From contig NZ_SJPI01000001.1 of assembly GCF_007859865.1 (NCBI RefSeq), forward strand, positions 186,001 to 250,000: a stretch of 64,000 bases of DNA. Reading direction: 5' to 3'. Positions 44,343 to 54,458 of this stretch are shown here, in pieces (the first letter of the stretch is position 1; each line of letters begins with the position of its first letter). A program made the position numbers and the translations under genes. Under the pieces are notes generated by a model. That model did not search any database. It was given only the letters and a program-made list of their open reading frames with translations, and had not been told where the DNA came from. The stretch is from Rubripirellula amarantea (GTDB taxonomy: Bacteria; Planctomycetota; Planctomycetia; Pirellulales; Pirellulaceae).

Positions 44343-45932
44343 ATGACTGCCACCGCAACCACTCGACCTGTTCTCATCAATGGCACTTGGCGTGATGCCG
44401 ATGTCGCTAGCACTTTTCAAGCGACCGATCCCAACAGCAACACCAAACTTGAAGCTGAGTTTCCGGTCAGTTCGTGGAAGGATTGCGACGAAGCACTTGA
44501 TGCCGCTGCGGATGCCGCTCGTCAACTTCGCAAGCTGCCGGCCGCTAAGATCGCTGAGTTTTTGGAAAGATACGCGGATCGGATCGATGATGCCAAGGAT
44601 GCATTGGTCGAGGCCGCTTTTAGCGAAACTGGATTGGGCAAGAGTCCACGGCTAGCCGATGTTGAGCTGCCTCGAACGAGCAACCAACTTCGCGCCGCCG
44701 CTGCGGCGTGCCGTACGGGCAATTGGTGCATGCCAACGATCGATACCAAAGCCGGCATCCGCAGCATGTATGAACAGCTCGGTCCCGTTTGCGTGTTCGG
44801 CCCCAATAACTTTCCGTTCGCTTTTGGAAGTGTTTCCGGCGGCGATTTTGCGGCTGCCATTGCAGCCGGAAATCCCGTGATCGGCAAAGCCAATAGCTCT
44901 CACCCGGAAACCACCCGTCTATTCGCCGAGCAAGCCATCGAGGCGCTCAAGGAAACCGGCTTACCGCTCGCCACCGTGCAACTGATCTATCGCACCAGTC
45001 ACGCCGATGGCGAAAAACTTGTCTCGGATCACCGTGTCGGCGCGACCGGCTATACGGGTTCACGAGGCGCGGGCCTGACGCTAAAGGCTGCGGCTGACAA
45101 AGCGGGCAAGCCCATCTACTTGGAACTATCAAGCGTGAATCCTGTGGTGATCACACCAGGTGCGCTGGCTGAAAGGTTCGACGATATTGTTGGCGAATTT
45201 GCGACAAGTGTGTTGATGGGAACGGGTCAATTCTGCACCAACCCCGGACTCGTGCTTCTGGTCAAAGATGCCAACAGCGAAAAGTTCGTCAGCGAAGTGG
45301 CTGAAAAGTTCAGTTCATCCGCAGCGGGGACCTTGCTGTCGCCCGCAGTTGCCAAGAGTCTGTCATCGAGCGTCACCAAACTTACGGAGTTCGGAGCGAA
45401 AGTGGTTACCGGTGGTGGCGAACCGGAATCAGGGCGGTGTGCATACTCGAACACGTTGCTAACCGCATCGGCCCAAGACTTCCTGTCCAACCCCGAAGGT
45501 TTCCAGACGGAAGCGTTTGGCAATGCATCGCTGATCGTGACCGCTGATAGTGTCAAACAACTCTGCGAAGTGATTGCCAATCTTGAAGGAAACCTGACCG
45601 GATGTATTTATTCAGCAGCATCCGGAGACGAAGACACCTATGACTCGGTCGCATTTGAACTGACTCCGAAAGTCGGCCGTATCCTTAACGACAAGATGCC
45701 CACGGGCGTGGCCGTTAGTGCGGCGATGAATCACGGCGGCCCCTATCCAGCGACCGGGCACCCCGGATTCACCGCCGTAGGCGTTCCCGGATCACTCTTG
45801 CGATTCGCCAAGCTCACCAGCTTCGATAACGTTCGCGCAAGCCGTCTCCCCGTCGTCCTACAAGACAAGAACCCGACCGGCGAAACCTGGCGATTGGTCG
45901 ATGGAACCTGGACCACCAGCGATCTCGGCTAA
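44343..45932 (+). CDS. Alpha-ketoglutarate semialdehyde dehydrogenase-like ALDH
   Basis: A 529-residue NAD(P)-dependent aldehyde dehydrogenase. The KGSADH-type signature GPVCVFGPNNFPFAFGSVSG (about 144-163) distinguishes it from ordinary ALDHs. The general base region is YLELSSVNPVVI and the catalytic cysteine is in GTGQFCTNPG (about residue 299). The ATG at 44343 starts a typical N-terminus (VLINGTWRDADVASTF); a TTG at 44247 adding 32 residues is rejected. With the preceding FAH-family gene it forms the last two steps of non-phosphorylative pentose oxidation. The stop overlaps that of convergent gluQ. Confidence 0.9.
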   Translation: MTATATTRPVLINGTWRDADVASTFQATDPNSNTKLEAEFPVSSWKDCDEALDAAADAARQLRKLPAAKIAEFLERYADRIDDAKDALVEAAFSETGLGKSPRLADVELPRTSNQLRAAAAACRTGNWCMPTIDTKAGIRSMYEQLGPVCVFGPNNFPFAFGSVSGGDFAAAIAAGNPVIGKANSSHPETTRLFAEQAIEALKETGLPLATVQLIYRTSHADGEKLVSDHRVGATGYTGSRGAGLTLKAAADKAGKPIYLELSSVNPVVITPGALAERFDDIVGEFATSVLMGTGQFCTNPGLVLLVKDANSEKFVSEVAEKFSSSAAGTLLSPAVAKSLSSSVTKLTEFGAKVVTGGGEPESGRCAYSNTLLTASAQDFLSNPEGFQTEAFGNASLIVTADSVKQLCEVIANLEGNLTGCIYSAASGDEDTYDSVAFELTPKVGRILNDKMPTGVAVSAAMNHGGPYPATGHPGFTAVGVPGSLLRFAKLTSFDNVRASRLPVVLQDKNPTGETWRLVDGTWTTSDLG

Positions 45933-46816
45933 GCCGGAGGCGGGAACCGATCGACGATCACCGGCGATCGGTTCATGTCTGACCAATCGAAACTTGCGGG
46001 ATCGAGTCCGCTCGTTTGCATTGCCCAGTCGACGATGACTTCCGGTTTGATGCCTGTTTCGCGGTAGTGACTCAGGCGACTGTCGCCGTGCCGCTTGGCC
46101 AAGCGGCGTCCGTCGGTGCCGACCACCAGGGGAACGTGGGCGAACGTTGGTGCCTGATATCCAAGGGCGTGAAAAAGTTCGAGCTGTCGGTATGTGCTGG
46201 CAACCAAGTCGTCGCCTCGAACCACTTCCGTGATTCCCATTTCTGCGTCGTCGACCACCACCGCCAATTGGTACGACGGACTGCCGTTTTTTTGCGTGAC
46301 AGGAAAGTCGCCGAGATCTTCTGCGGGAACACATCGGTTTTTCCCCAGAACCAAATCATCAAATTCAACCGTATGGTCCGCCAATCGGAACCGCCAGCAA
46401 AACGCACCTTGATCGGGCATCGGATCGCCATTCCTCCAGCCAGAGCAGGTTCCTGGGTAAATGGCGGGCTCATGATCGAAATGGGGTGCCGAGCCAGCCT
46501 CTTCGATGTCCTTGCGAGTGCAGGTGCAAGGATAGACCAGGTCTCCGTTAATCAATCGATCGAGTGCGTTCTCATACAGCTTCAGTCGCTGCGTTTGGAT
46601 CACTGGCCCTTCGTCCCAGTCGATCCCCAACCATGCAAGGTCCTCAATCGCTTGCTCAATCGCCCAAGGCTTCACTCGGGGTGAATCAACGTCTTCGATT
46701 CGCAGAACTAACCTTTTGCCAGTCGACCGAGCCGCCCAAAACGCAATCAGGAAAGTCCTTGCATTGCCAAGATGTTGAGCGCCGGTAGGTGATGGAGCGA
46801 GCCTTCCAGCACTCAT
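45929..46816 (-). CDS. gluQ: Glutamyl-Q tRNA(Asp) synthetase
   Basis: A 295-residue truncated glutamyl-tRNA synthetase that attaches glutamate to queuosine in tRNA-Asp. It keeps the HIGH-like motif (AQHLGNART, His15) and a KMSKS variant (GRRLAKRHGD), but lacks the anticodon-binding domain. The zinc site characteristic of GluQ is present: Cys97, Cys99, Tyr120 and Cys124. ATG 46816 is chosen since it begins at the conserved RLAPSPTG; a GTG at 46849 would add 11 residues. It lies 36 bases after asnS and is probably co-transcribed with it. Confidence 0.92.
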   Translation of the reverse strand: MSAGRLAPSPTGAQHLGNARTFLIAFWAARSTGKRLVLRIEDVDSPRVKPWAIEQAIEDLAWLGIDWDEGPVIQTQRLKLYENALDRLINGDLVYPCTCTRKDIEEAGSAPHFDHEPAIYPGTCSGWRNGDPMPDQGAFCWRFRLADHTVEFDDLVLGKNRCVPAEDLGDFPVTQKNGSPSYQLAVVVDDAEMGITEVVRGDDLVASTYRQLELFHALGYQAPTFAHVPLVVGTDGRRLAKRHGDSRLSHYRETGIKPEVIVDWAMQTSGLDPASFDWSDMNRSPVIVDRFPPPA

Positions 46817-46852
46817 CGGAAACCAATGATCGAATAGGGTGACACGCACATT

Positions 46853-48247
46853 TTAGAAGTCAGCGTTGCCAGGAGTCCGAGGAAACGGAATCACATCGCG
46901 TATGTTCGCCATACCGGTCGCATATTGAACCGCACGTTCAAGCCCGAGGCCAAAACCCGCATGAGGAACGGTGCCATACTTCCGCGTGTCGATGTACCAC
47001 CAATAATCGTCTTGGTTGAGCCCCGCTTCGTCCATTCGTGATTGCAACACATCAAGCCGCTCTTCCCGCTGAGAGCCACCGATAATTTCTCCTACCCCCG
47101 GCACAAGCACGTCCATCGCCGCGACCGTTTTGCCGTCCTCGGAAACACGCATGTAGAACGGTTTGATCGTCGAAGGATAGTCCGTCAAAATCACAGGACC
47201 GCCAACATGTTTTTCGGTCAAGAACCGTTCGTGTTCGGCTTGCAGGTCCGTGCCCCAGCTAATCGGATAGTCGAACTTTTCCGTTGTTGATTCGAGTATG
47301 GATATCGCTTCGGTGTACGGCATGTGGGTGAAAGGTTTTTCGACCACGGCTTTGAGTTGATCCACTTTGCCCTTTTCGATCATCGAATCAAAAAATGCCA
47401 TATCCTCTTCGCAATGATTCAAACAGTCCGTGAAGATTCGCTTTAAGAAGTCTTCCGCCAATTGCATGTTGTCGTTCAGATCAAAGAACGCCGCTTCGGG
47501 CTCCACCATCCAGAACTCGGCCAAGTGTCGCGACGTGTTGCTGTTTTCAGCACGAAAAGTCGGGCCGAACGTGTAAATTCGTCCGAGCGCGGTTGCGTAC
47601 GTTTCGCCGTTGAGTTGACCGCTAACGGTCAAGTAGGCCGGCTTTTGAAAGAAGTCGTACTCATACTTCACCGGCCCGCCTTTCTTCGCGAGCATTTCCA
47701 AATCAAGAGACGTCACGCGAAACATTTCGCCGGCACCTTCACAATCGCTGGCGGTAATGATTGGCGTATTGACGTACAGAAACCCTCGCTCGTGGTAGAA
47801 GTCGTGAATCGATTGGCTAATTTGATTTCGCACCCGAGCGACCGCGCCAAACGTATTGGTACGAGGCCGCAGGTGAGCCCACTCGCGCAGCTTTTCGAAC
47901 GAGTGACGTTTCTTTTGCAGGGGATACGTTTCGGGATCTGCCCAACCAATCACGCGAACTTCGGTCGCGTGCATTTCGGTCGCCTGACCTTTCGCGGGCG
48001 AGGCGACCAATTCTCCGGTGGCGACAATGCTGCAGCCTGCGGACAACTTCTGGATCTCTGACTCATAGTTCGCCAATTCCGCCGGCGCAACGATTTGCAG
48101 ATTGCCGAAGCAAGACCCATCGTTAACCTCGATGAAACTGAACCCACCCTTTGAATCACGACGGGTTCGTACCCAACCCCGAACTTCAGCACGAGGGGCG
48201 ATTGCCTCTTCTTTACGGGCGTTAGCCACCGAAATCCAAGCGGTCAT
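46853..48247 (-). CDS. asnS: Asparaginyl-tRNA synthetase
   Basis: A 464-residue class II aminoacyl-tRNA synthetase. An OB-fold anticodon-binding domain ([20 protein letters not shown]) is followed by the class II core with motif 2 ([20 protein letters not shown]) and motif 3 ([15 protein letters not shown]), ending in [12 protein letters not shown], which is typical of AsnRS. It charges tRNA-Asn in the cytoplasm, so this organism need not rely only on transamidation for Asn-tRNA. The ATG at 48247 has AAGGA eight bases upstream; other ATGs at 48256 and 48295 are less well placed. Confidence 0.95.
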   Translation of the reverse strand: MTAWISVANARKEEAIAPRAEVRGWVRTRRDSKGGFSFIEVNDGSCFGNLQIVAPAELANYESEIQKLSAGCSIVATGELVASPAKGQATEMHATEVRVIGWADPETYPLQKKRHSFEKLREWAHLRPRTNTFGAVARVRNQISQSIHDFYHERGFLYVNTPIITASDCEGAGEMFRVTSLDLEMLAKKGGPVKYEYDFFQKPAYLTVSGQLNGETYATALGRIYTFGPTFRAENSNTSRHLAEFWMVEPEAAFFDLNDNMQLAEDFLKRIFTDCLNHCEEDMAFFDSMIEKGKVDQLKAVVEKPFTHMPYTEAISILESTTEKFDYPISWGTDLQAEHERFLTEKHVGGPVILTDYPSTIKPFYMRVSEDGKTVAAMDVLVPGVGEIIGGSQREERLDVLQSRMDEAGLNQDDYWWYIDTRKYGTVPHAGFGLGLERAVQYATGMANIRDVIPFPRTPGNADF

Positions 48248-48281
48248 GTCGGTCATCCTTGGGAAACAAACGAGAGCGAAC

Positions 48282-50030
48282 TTAAGCAGAAACACTCGTG
48301 GGTCGACGCAGGAAGAACCCTAGCACGACGGCCAACGAATAGAAGACAAAGATACCGATCACCACGTAAAATGCGACGGGATTACCCTTATCCATCGCCT
48401 TTTCGTACATGGCCACACCCGCTGCGGCAACAGCCCCCAGAACGGCCAACCCCATCATGATGTTCCATCCCCACAAACGTGCCCCCGTCGGTTTGTCATC
48501 ACCGAGAATACGATGACTATTCATCATCAAGAAGAACGTGAAGTAGGCAATCGGAAGCAGCATCACCGCGAACGTACTGGCAAAAATCGCAAGCCAAAAC
48601 CGCGTCGCATCGTCAGTCCAGAGCCATACCCAACTTGCTCCGGACAAACCCGCCACCAATACCCCAGCGACAAAGATGCCCTGGCTATCAGGCTTTCCGA
48701 ACAGCTCACGAAAAGCGTATCCGTTGATTAGCATCAGGATGATGATGGTCGAGAATCCCATCCCAAACACACCCAACCCGAAAACCAACTTCGCTTTGCC
48801 TTCGCCCAACAACGGCGAAAGAGTCTGCGAGAGCTGAAAGGCATCTCGCTTAACCAGAGCAGCGGCAACTCGCTTCTCGGCTTCCGGAAGAGCAGCCATC
48901 ATCTCTAGCTTTTGCGTTTCATCCGTCGCTGCACTCGCTTCACCAAGTTCGGCATCAACGCGAGCGAGAAGATTCGACTTCACTCCTTCATAGATGGGCG
49001 ATTCCTGCATTTCAACAAGACTGGTTGAAGCCAACTGGTCATCAATGTTGTTGTGAAACGAAGCCGCAGCCGCGATCACGACGCAACTGGTGACCAACAC
49101 AAACGGAATCGCCATCCCGGTCGACAAGTCGAACCGGGCTAAACCGCGAAACGGTCGGTCCCAACCTCGAGCCAGCATTGAATAAGGCAACAGGAACGTC
49201 ATGTTGATCCCTACCGCCGTGGCGATCGCGGCAATCATGACCGAACGCTGAGTGCCCATCAATTTCCCCGTCCAGAATTCCTGGCCGGTGGGGGATAAAC
49301 CATCGACCAATCCACGCAGGTCACCCGCCGGTTTTGCAAATTGACTGAAATCAGGAATCATTCCGGCAAATACCGCCCCGACGTCGATTTGCCCCTTGCC
49401 GAACAACAAAATGGCAACGCCGAAGAAGCAGATCACCACCATGCCGATAAGAGCTTTCAAGAACAAGTCGAAAAACTTGGCGGCCTTACCTTGGCGGGTG
49501 TTGAGCAGGACGACGAACCCAGCCGCTACCAACAAAGTGATGGTGACGATCCATTTTGTTGTCGCATCGCCCCCCAATCCAGCACCGCCACCGAGTGTCG
49601 ACAAGTTCTTGTCCAGCGAGTCGTAACACAGACTGAACTGCGGCATGCAGAAAATCATGTTGGCCATGATGGTCGCGACCAGCCATCCCCATCCGAGTGC
49701 TGGATTGATTTCGCGATTGATGGCCTCGAAGGGGCGACGACCGGTGGACAGCGTGACGTAGCTGATCGCCGAAAGCATCACGACCCCTAAAACGATGGCT
49801 ACGATTTGCAGCCACAACATGCTGGTACCACCCAACACGCCCAGGAACAACGAACCGGCTAGTGAACCACCGCCGAGCGTGATTGCGCTCTGCAGCCAGC
49901 CTGGTCCTGATAGACGCACGTACGTGCCCAGCACCTTGCCGTTGGCTTGAGCATCGCGAAGCAACTTGCGGTCGGCTTCGACCTTAGGATTGACGGCAAC
50001 AGTGGATTCAGCAGGGCTCGGGTGAGGCAT
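48282..50030 (-). CDS. Nramp-like transporter lacking canonical metal-binding motifs
   Basis: A 582-residue membrane protein with about eleven hydrophobic segments. The start of helix 1 ([11 protein letters not shown]) matches the Nramp family, but the metal-binding DPGN is replaced by TLGGGS (51-56), and the helix 6 MPH motif by LLPYSM (280-285). A soluble helical insert of about 75 residues (about 345-420, rich in Glu and Ala) interrupts the membrane region. Substrate is therefore probably not a typical divalent metal, or is bound differently. It lies immediately upstream of asnS with a 34-base gap but need not be related to it. ATG at 50030 is clear. Confidence 0.85.
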   Translation of the reverse strand: MPHPSPAESTVAVNPKVEADRKLLRDAQANGKVLGTYVRLSGPGWLQSAITLGGGSLAGSLFLGVLGGTSMLWLQIVAIVLGVVMLSAISYVTLSTGRRPFEAINREINPALGWGWLVATIMANMIFCMPQFSLCYDSLDKNLSTLGGGAGLGGDATTKWIVTITLLVAAGFVVLLNTRQGKAAKFFDLFLKALIGMVVICFFGVAILLFGKGQIDVGAVFAGMIPDFSQFAKPAGDLRGLVDGLSPTGQEFWTGKLMGTQRSVMIAAIATAVGINMTFLLPYSMLARGWDRPFRGLARFDLSTGMAIPFVLVTSCVVIAAAASFHNNIDDQLASTSLVEMQESPIYEGVKSNLLARVDAELGEASAATDETQKLEMMAALPEAEKRVAAALVKRDAFQLSQTLSPLLGEGKAKLVFGLGVFGMGFSTIIILMLINGYAFRELFGKPDSQGIFVAGVLVAGLSGASWVWLWTDDATRFWLAIFASTFAVMLLPIAYFTFFLMMNSHRILGDDKPTGARLWGWNIMMGLAVLGAVAAAGVAMYEKAMDKGNPVAFYVVIGIFVFYSLAVVLGFFLRRPTSVSA

Positions 50031-50123
50031 ATTCGCGTCCGGGTGCGAAGGTGGGAATTCGTAACGGCCAACATCATAGCTGAACGCGAACCATGCCGTA
50101 GGCCGGAACTAACGAAACGTTGT

Positions 50124-50149
50124 TACGGCATTTTCGCTACGGCATTTTC
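50124..50149. repeat. Two direct copies of a 12-base sequence upstream of the Nramp-like gene
   Basis: TACGGCATTTTC occurs at 50124-50135 and again at 50138-50149 with a two-base spacer, giving a 14-base period. It lies about 94-120 bases upstream of the Nramp-like ATG in a 168-base gap after trxB that holds no gene. It may be a regulator site. Confidence 0.35.
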
Positions 50150-50198
50150 CCCAGACGCGGTGACCAATTAGCACCGACGGATGCCTTTCTATTGCTGA

Positions 50199-51269
50199 CT
50201 ATTCTTGTTCCGCCAAGTAGCGTTCGGCGTCCAAGGCTGCCATGCAACCGGTTCCAGCCGAAGTGATCGCTTGGCGATAGTAATCATCCGCAACATCGCC
50301 AGCGGCAAAGACGCCCTCGACGTTGGTATTGGTGCGGAAAGGCTTCGTCCATTTGATGTAACCCGACTCGTTCATATCAATGGCACCGCCCAAGAACGCA
50401 GTGTTGGGCGTATGACCAATGGCAACGAACATGCCGCCCACCGCGAGGTCGCGAGTACCATCGTCAACGGTGCTCTTGAGCTTCAACCCGGTGACTAGTT
50501 TCCCATCACCGACCACTTCATCGACCACATGGTTCCAAATGATCTCGATCTTGGGGTGATTGAGCGCGCGATCTTGCATCACCTTGCTGGCTCGCATTTC
50601 ATGACGGCGAACGACCATGTAAATGGTTGCGGCATCCTTCAAGTTGGCCAAATAGGTTGCTTCTTCGACTGCCGAGTCGCCTGCACCAATCACGGCCAAC
50701 GGCTTGGCTCGGTAGGTGGGCAAGGCTCCGTCACAAACCGCACAGGCACTGACACCCTTGTTCTTGTATTCCTCTTCGGAAGGCAGACCAAGGTAATTTG
50801 CGCGAGCGCCCGTTGCGATGATCACGGTGCGAGCCTTGATGGCGTCACCCGAGGCAGGTTTGAGCGTATGAACGCCACTCATCGAGAAATCAACGCTTTC
50901 GATGTCGTCGCTGACCACGCGGGTGCCAAAGTTAAGTGCCTGTTGCTTCATCAGCTCCATTAACTCAACGCCCTGAACGGCGTAGTGTGGTTGTCCGTCG
51001 CGGACGTGACCTTCAGGCGCAGGCGGCAGATTGTAATGGCGAGACTTGTCGACGGCTGATTCCACGAATGCTCGGATATTCCCAGCAGGGAAGCCAGCGA
51101 AGTTTTCGACTTCCGTGGTGTAGGCCAATTGCCCCAGCGGAATCATTTCAGGCTTGTAAGTTCCCTCGTAAAGCACGGGATCCAAGTTGGCTCGTGCGGC
51201 GTAGATGGCGGCTGACCATCCGGCGGGACCACTTCCGATGATGACCGTTTTTTCTATTTGTTCCGACAC
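50199..51269 (-). CDS. trxB: Thioredoxin-disulfide reductase
   Basis: A 356-residue FAD- and NADPH-dependent reductase that keeps thioredoxin reduced. It has the FAD motif [10 protein letters not shown] (12-21), the redox-active CAVC (176-179) followed by DGA, and the NADPH motif [12 protein letters not shown] (about 193-204). It is about 35 residues longer than most bacterial TrxB because of an insertion at about 62-98, between ENFAGFP and the [10 protein letters not shown] helix. A GTG at 51269 with GGAG ten bases upstream is the start. It is divergent from cstA. Confidence 0.93.
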   Translation of the reverse strand: MSEQIEKTVIIGSGPAGWSAAIYAARANLDPVLYEGTYKPEMIPLGQLAYTTEVENFAGFPAGNIRAFVESAVDKSRHYNLPPAPEGHVRDGQPHYAVQGVELMELMKQQALNFGTRVVSDDIESVDFSMSGVHTLKPASGDAIKARTVIIATGARANYLGLPSEEEYKNKGVSACAVCDGALPTYRAKPLAVIGAGDSAVEEATYLANLKDAATIYMVVRRHEMRASKVMQDRALNHPKIEIIWNHVVDEVVGDGKLVTGLKLKSTVDDGTRDLAVGGMFVAIGHTPNTAFLGGAIDMNESGYIKWTKPFRTNTNVEGVFAAGDVADDYYRQAITSAGTGCMAALDAERYLAEQE

Positions 51270-51397
51270 AGGCGGAAAGCTCCTTCGTTAGACTGATGAT
51301 TCGAGTTGAAGGCAGTATACGAACCTGGCCACGATTGACGTAGACCACAGCCGCCTTTGGAAATCGCACTAAATATTGTCGAAACCGAACAAAATTC

Positions 51398-53332
51398 ATG
51401 ACAACACTGCTGATCGCTGCCCTCACGATGGCTGGCTATTTCGTCGCCTATCACACTTATGGAAAATGGCTGGCCCGCACGATCTTCCGCCTTGATTCCG
51501 AACGTGTTACCCCAGCGGTGGAACTGAGCGATGACTGCGATTTTGTGCCTACCGATCGCAGCGTGTTATTTGGGCACCATTTCACGTCAATCGCTGGGAC
51601 GGGGCCAATTGTCGGCCCCGCAATCGCCGTGATGTGGGGATGGCTACCAGCGCTGGTGTGGGTGCTTTTGGGCTCGGTTTTCGTCGGAGCGGTTCACGAT
51701 TTCGGAGCGTTGGTCGTTTCCATGCGCAGCCGCGGCCAAACCGTGGGCGACGTTGCCGGTCGGGTACTCAACCGACGAGTCCGGCTGTTGTTTCTTTTGA
51801 TCCTGTTCATGGCGTTGACCATTGTGCTGGCGATTTTCGGCCTCGTGATTGCTGCGGTCTTCAAGCAATACCCATCGTCAATCATCCCCTGCTTAGTTCA
51901 GATTCCAATCGCGGTCGCGATTGGTTCGTGGCTGCATCGAAAAGGTGCCGGGTTGTTGATCCCATCGCTGCTGGCGTTGGCGACGATGTACGTGACGCTG
52001 ATCTTTGGCAACTCGGGTTTCCTGGGAACGCTCAACGAATGGATGGCGAGCTGGTCGATTCTGACGTGGGTGTTGATCTTGTTGGCCTATTCGTACGTCG
52101 CATCCGTGCTTCCCGTGTGGCTGCTGTTGCAACCCCGTGACTACATCAATTCGCTGCAGTTAATCACGGCGTTGGGCTTGGTGGTCATTGGATTGGTTGT
52201 CGCTGGTTTGGTCGGTGGGCTCGCCCCAAGCGGCGAACGCGTCCCGCTCGAAATCGTTGCTCCGATGGTTCGTTGGGCTCCCGAGGGCGCACCGCCAGTG
52301 CTTCCGTTCTTGTTCATCACCATTGCCTGTGGTGCCTGCAGCGGTTTTCATTGCCTTGTTTCGTCGGGAACCTCGAGCAAGCAAATTCGCACGGAAACCG
52401 ACGCTCAGTTCGTTGGCTATGGATCAATGTTGACGGAAGGTTTTTTGGCAACGCTTGTGATCTTGGCGTGCGTGGCCGGACTCGGGCTAGGATCGCTTGA
52501 TTCAGCAGGCGACGTGGTGTTCGGAAAAGAAGCGTTTGATGCTCGTTACGCAACGTGGGCATCAGCTAGTGGGCTGGGTGCAAAAGTCGGTGCGTTTGTC
52601 GACGGCTCGGCAAATTTCTTGAAGGCGATTTCGATTCCTGCTGAGATTGCCATCGCGATCATGGGCGTCCTGGTTGCCTCCTTCGCTGGCACGACCCTTG
52701 ATACCGCTTGCCGACTGCAACGCTACGTTGTCCAGGAACTTGCCGCCACATTTGCGGGAGGAAAAGAAGCATCCGACGTTCACGTGTCGTCAAATCCGAT
52801 CACATGGCTAACCAATAAACACGGCGCTACGATTTTTGCAGTGCTATTGGCGCTGGTGATTGCGGCCCTACCAGCTTCCAACACACCCGTTACGTTGTCG
52901 GATGCAATCGCGGGAAACATTTCACCAGAATTGAATCCGGGCGAAGCAGCCGAAGGTGGCATCGCCGGGGCAACTTGGTGGTTGTCAACTTATGCGGGCA
53001 AAGGCGGTCTGATCTTGTGGCCGTTGTTCGGAGCCACCAATCAGCTACTTGCCGGTCTTGCATTCTTGGTGATCTCGTTCTTCCTATGGCGACGTGGAAT
53101 TCCGGTTTGGTTCATCGTGATCCCGATGATTTTCATGCTCGCGGTGCCTGCCTGGGCGATGTTGACCGACCTGCCCAAGTGGATAGATGCCGAAACGCCA
53201 AATTGGGTCGTGATCTTTGTGGGATCAGCAACCTTGATTCTGGAAGCTTGGATGCTGATCGAAGCAGCGATTCTTTGGCCCAAGGTGAAGGGCGTGTTAG
53301 AGGTCAGCGCCAAAGAGCAGGCTGCCTCGTGA
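51398..53332 (+). CDS. cstA: Carbon starvation protein CstA
   Basis: A 644-residue membrane transporter with about sixteen hydrophobic segments. Family signatures include YHTYGKWLARTIFRLD, FGHHFTSIAGTGPIVGPAIA (58-77) and SGTSSKQIRTETDAQFVGYG, and the C-terminal CstA part FGATNQLLAGLAFLV. CstA family members import peptides or pyruvate when carbon is scarce. It is slightly shorter than the E. coli protein (about 700). The ATG at 51398 is clear. A hairpin with a T-tract follows the stop, and the thiL gene converges from the right. Confidence 0.93.
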   Translation: MTTLLIAALTMAGYFVAYHTYGKWLARTIFRLDSERVTPAVELSDDCDFVPTDRSVLFGHHFTSIAGTGPIVGPAIAVMWGWLPALVWVLLGSVFVGAVHDFGALVVSMRSRGQTVGDVAGRVLNRRVRLLFLLILFMALTIVLAIFGLVIAAVFKQYPSSIIPCLVQIPIAVAIGSWLHRKGAGLLIPSLLALATMYVTLIFGNSGFLGTLNEWMASWSILTWVLILLAYSYVASVLPVWLLLQPRDYINSLQLITALGLVVIGLVVAGLVGGLAPSGERVPLEIVAPMVRWAPEGAPPVLPFLFITIACGACSGFHCLVSSGTSSKQIRTETDAQFVGYGSMLTEGFLATLVILACVAGLGLGSLDSAGDVVFGKEAFDARYATWASASGLGAKVGAFVDGSANFLKAISIPAEIAIAIMGVLVASFAGTTLDTACRLQRYVVQELAATFAGGKEASDVHVSSNPITWLTNKHGATIFAVLLALVIAALPASNTPVTLSDAIAGNISPELNPGEAAEGGIAGATWWLSTYAGKGGLILWPLFGATNQLLAGLAFLVISFFLWRRGIPVWFIVIPMIFMLAVPAWAMLTDLPKWIDAETPNWVVIFVGSATLILEAWMLIEAAILWPKVKGVLEVSAKEQAAS

Positions 53333-53340
53333 TTCAGGCT

Positions 53341-53369
53341 TACGGTTTTGTGACCGTATCCTGCTTTTT
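53341..53369 (+). terminator. Probable terminator of cstA
   Basis: TACGGT (53341-53346) and ACCGTA (53353-53358) form a perfect 6-base stem around TTTGTG, followed by TCCTGC and TTTTT (53365-53369). It begins 8 bases after the cstA stop, in the 46-base gap before the convergent thiL. Confidence 0.42.
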
Positions 53370-53378
53370 GAACGCAGC

Positions 53379-54284
53379 CTATTTGTGCACGTAACCCTGC
53401 GGCGCCAAACGCTCGTGGCGTCCGTTTTCTCGTTTCCACAATCCGGTGCGACTGGTGGTCCGGCCGATTTGGGTCAACTTCACGCCTAGGTCTTCTTCGG
53501 CAAGCTTATCCGCATCCGCTTGGCTCATCGTAACGATCAATTCAAAATCCTCGCCGTCGCTCCAAGCATGCTCAAATGGCGTACGTCCGGACGTTTCCGA
53601 CATGGCGATCGCGTCTTCGTGAATGGGAATCGTGTCGATGTCAAGTTCCACACCAACGCCGCTCTTCGCGAGAAGTCGATCCATATCCAGCGACAATCCG
53701 TCACTGATATCAATCGCCGCGGTTACTTGCACGAGTTCACGCAGTCGATTGGCTAGTTCAATCCGCGCCTTCGGTCGCAAGTGTCGCCCTCGTAGGCTCC
53801 CACCCACCGCGCCACTGATTAACAACGCGTCATCGACCTGGGCTCCACTGCGCAACCAAGCGGATCCGGTCGGCACTTCTCCCAACAGCGTGACACTGAT
53901 GGCAAGTGGACCGTCGTAAGTCGAGATATCTCCACCGGCGATCGCTACTTGGAACTCGGTCGCCGCTTCGAGGATCCCTTCGTAAACATCGCCCGCAATC
54001 CGCGTCGCATTGGACTTGGGCAACGACAGCGTCACCAGCGCTGACTTGGGAATTGCTCCCATCGCGGCAATATCACTCAGGTTGATGGCCATCGCCTTGT
54101 AACCAACGTCATGAAGAGAATGTTCCCCCGATACGAAATCAACGCCTTCAATAATCTGGTCGGTACAAGCGATGGTTTGACCACTCGAAGAATCGATCAC
54201 AGCCGCATCATCACCGATCCCAACGGCAACTTGGGGAAGCGAACGACAACGACCACGTAGGTAGGCAAGAAAAGACTGTTCCAT
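53379..54284 (-). CDS. thiL: Thiamine-monophosphate kinase
   Basis: A 301-residue kinase that phosphorylates thiamine monophosphate to thiamine diphosphate, the last step of the pathway. Characteristic ThiL sequences are present: GIGDDAAVID, ACTDQIIEGVDF (the usual His of EGVHF is Asp here), VGYKAMAINLSDIAAMGA, AIAGGDISTYDG and AIDISDGLSLDMDRLL. Length is a little short but complete. ATG at 54284 is clear. It is a single gene divergent from the DUF58 gene; no other thiamine genes are in the window. Confidence 0.93.
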   Translation of the reverse strand: MEQSFLAYLRGRCRSLPQVAVGIGDDAAVIDSSSGQTIACTDQIIEGVDFVSGEHSLHDVGYKAMAINLSDIAAMGAIPKSALVTLSLPKSNATRIAGDVYEGILEAATEFQVAIAGGDISTYDGPLAISVTLLGEVPTGSAWLRSGAQVDDALLISGAVGGSLRGRHLRPKARIELANRLRELVQVTAAIDISDGLSLDMDRLLAKSGVGVELDIDTIPIHEDAIAMSETSGRTPFEHAWSDGEDFELIVTMSQADADKLAEEDLGVKLTQIGRTTSRTGLWKRENGRHERLAPQGYVHK

Positions 54285-54421
54285 AGTTTCAGTGCAAGAA
54301 TTTCAATGGTTAAGGAATGGCTGGGTCGTTGAGACCATGGCTCGGCTAAGTCGGCCACCAAGCGTAAACCGCAATTGGCCGTTACACTGAGCGTGTCGCA
54401 TTTCGACGCCCTTATCAATCG

Positions 54422-54437
54422 GAGGCATTTTTGCCTC
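54422..54437 (+). promoter_or_regulatory. Hairpin with T-rich tail upstream of DUF58 gene
   Basis: GAGGCA (54422-54427) and TGCCTC (54432-54437) form a perfect 6-base stem with a TTTT loop, followed by GTTTTGTTG. It ends 21 bases before the ATG at 54459. It looks like an intrinsic terminator or an element of the leader that would cover the GGAGG at 54421-54425. Confidence 0.35.
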
Positions 54438-54458
54438 GTTTTGTTGACGACGCCCTTC

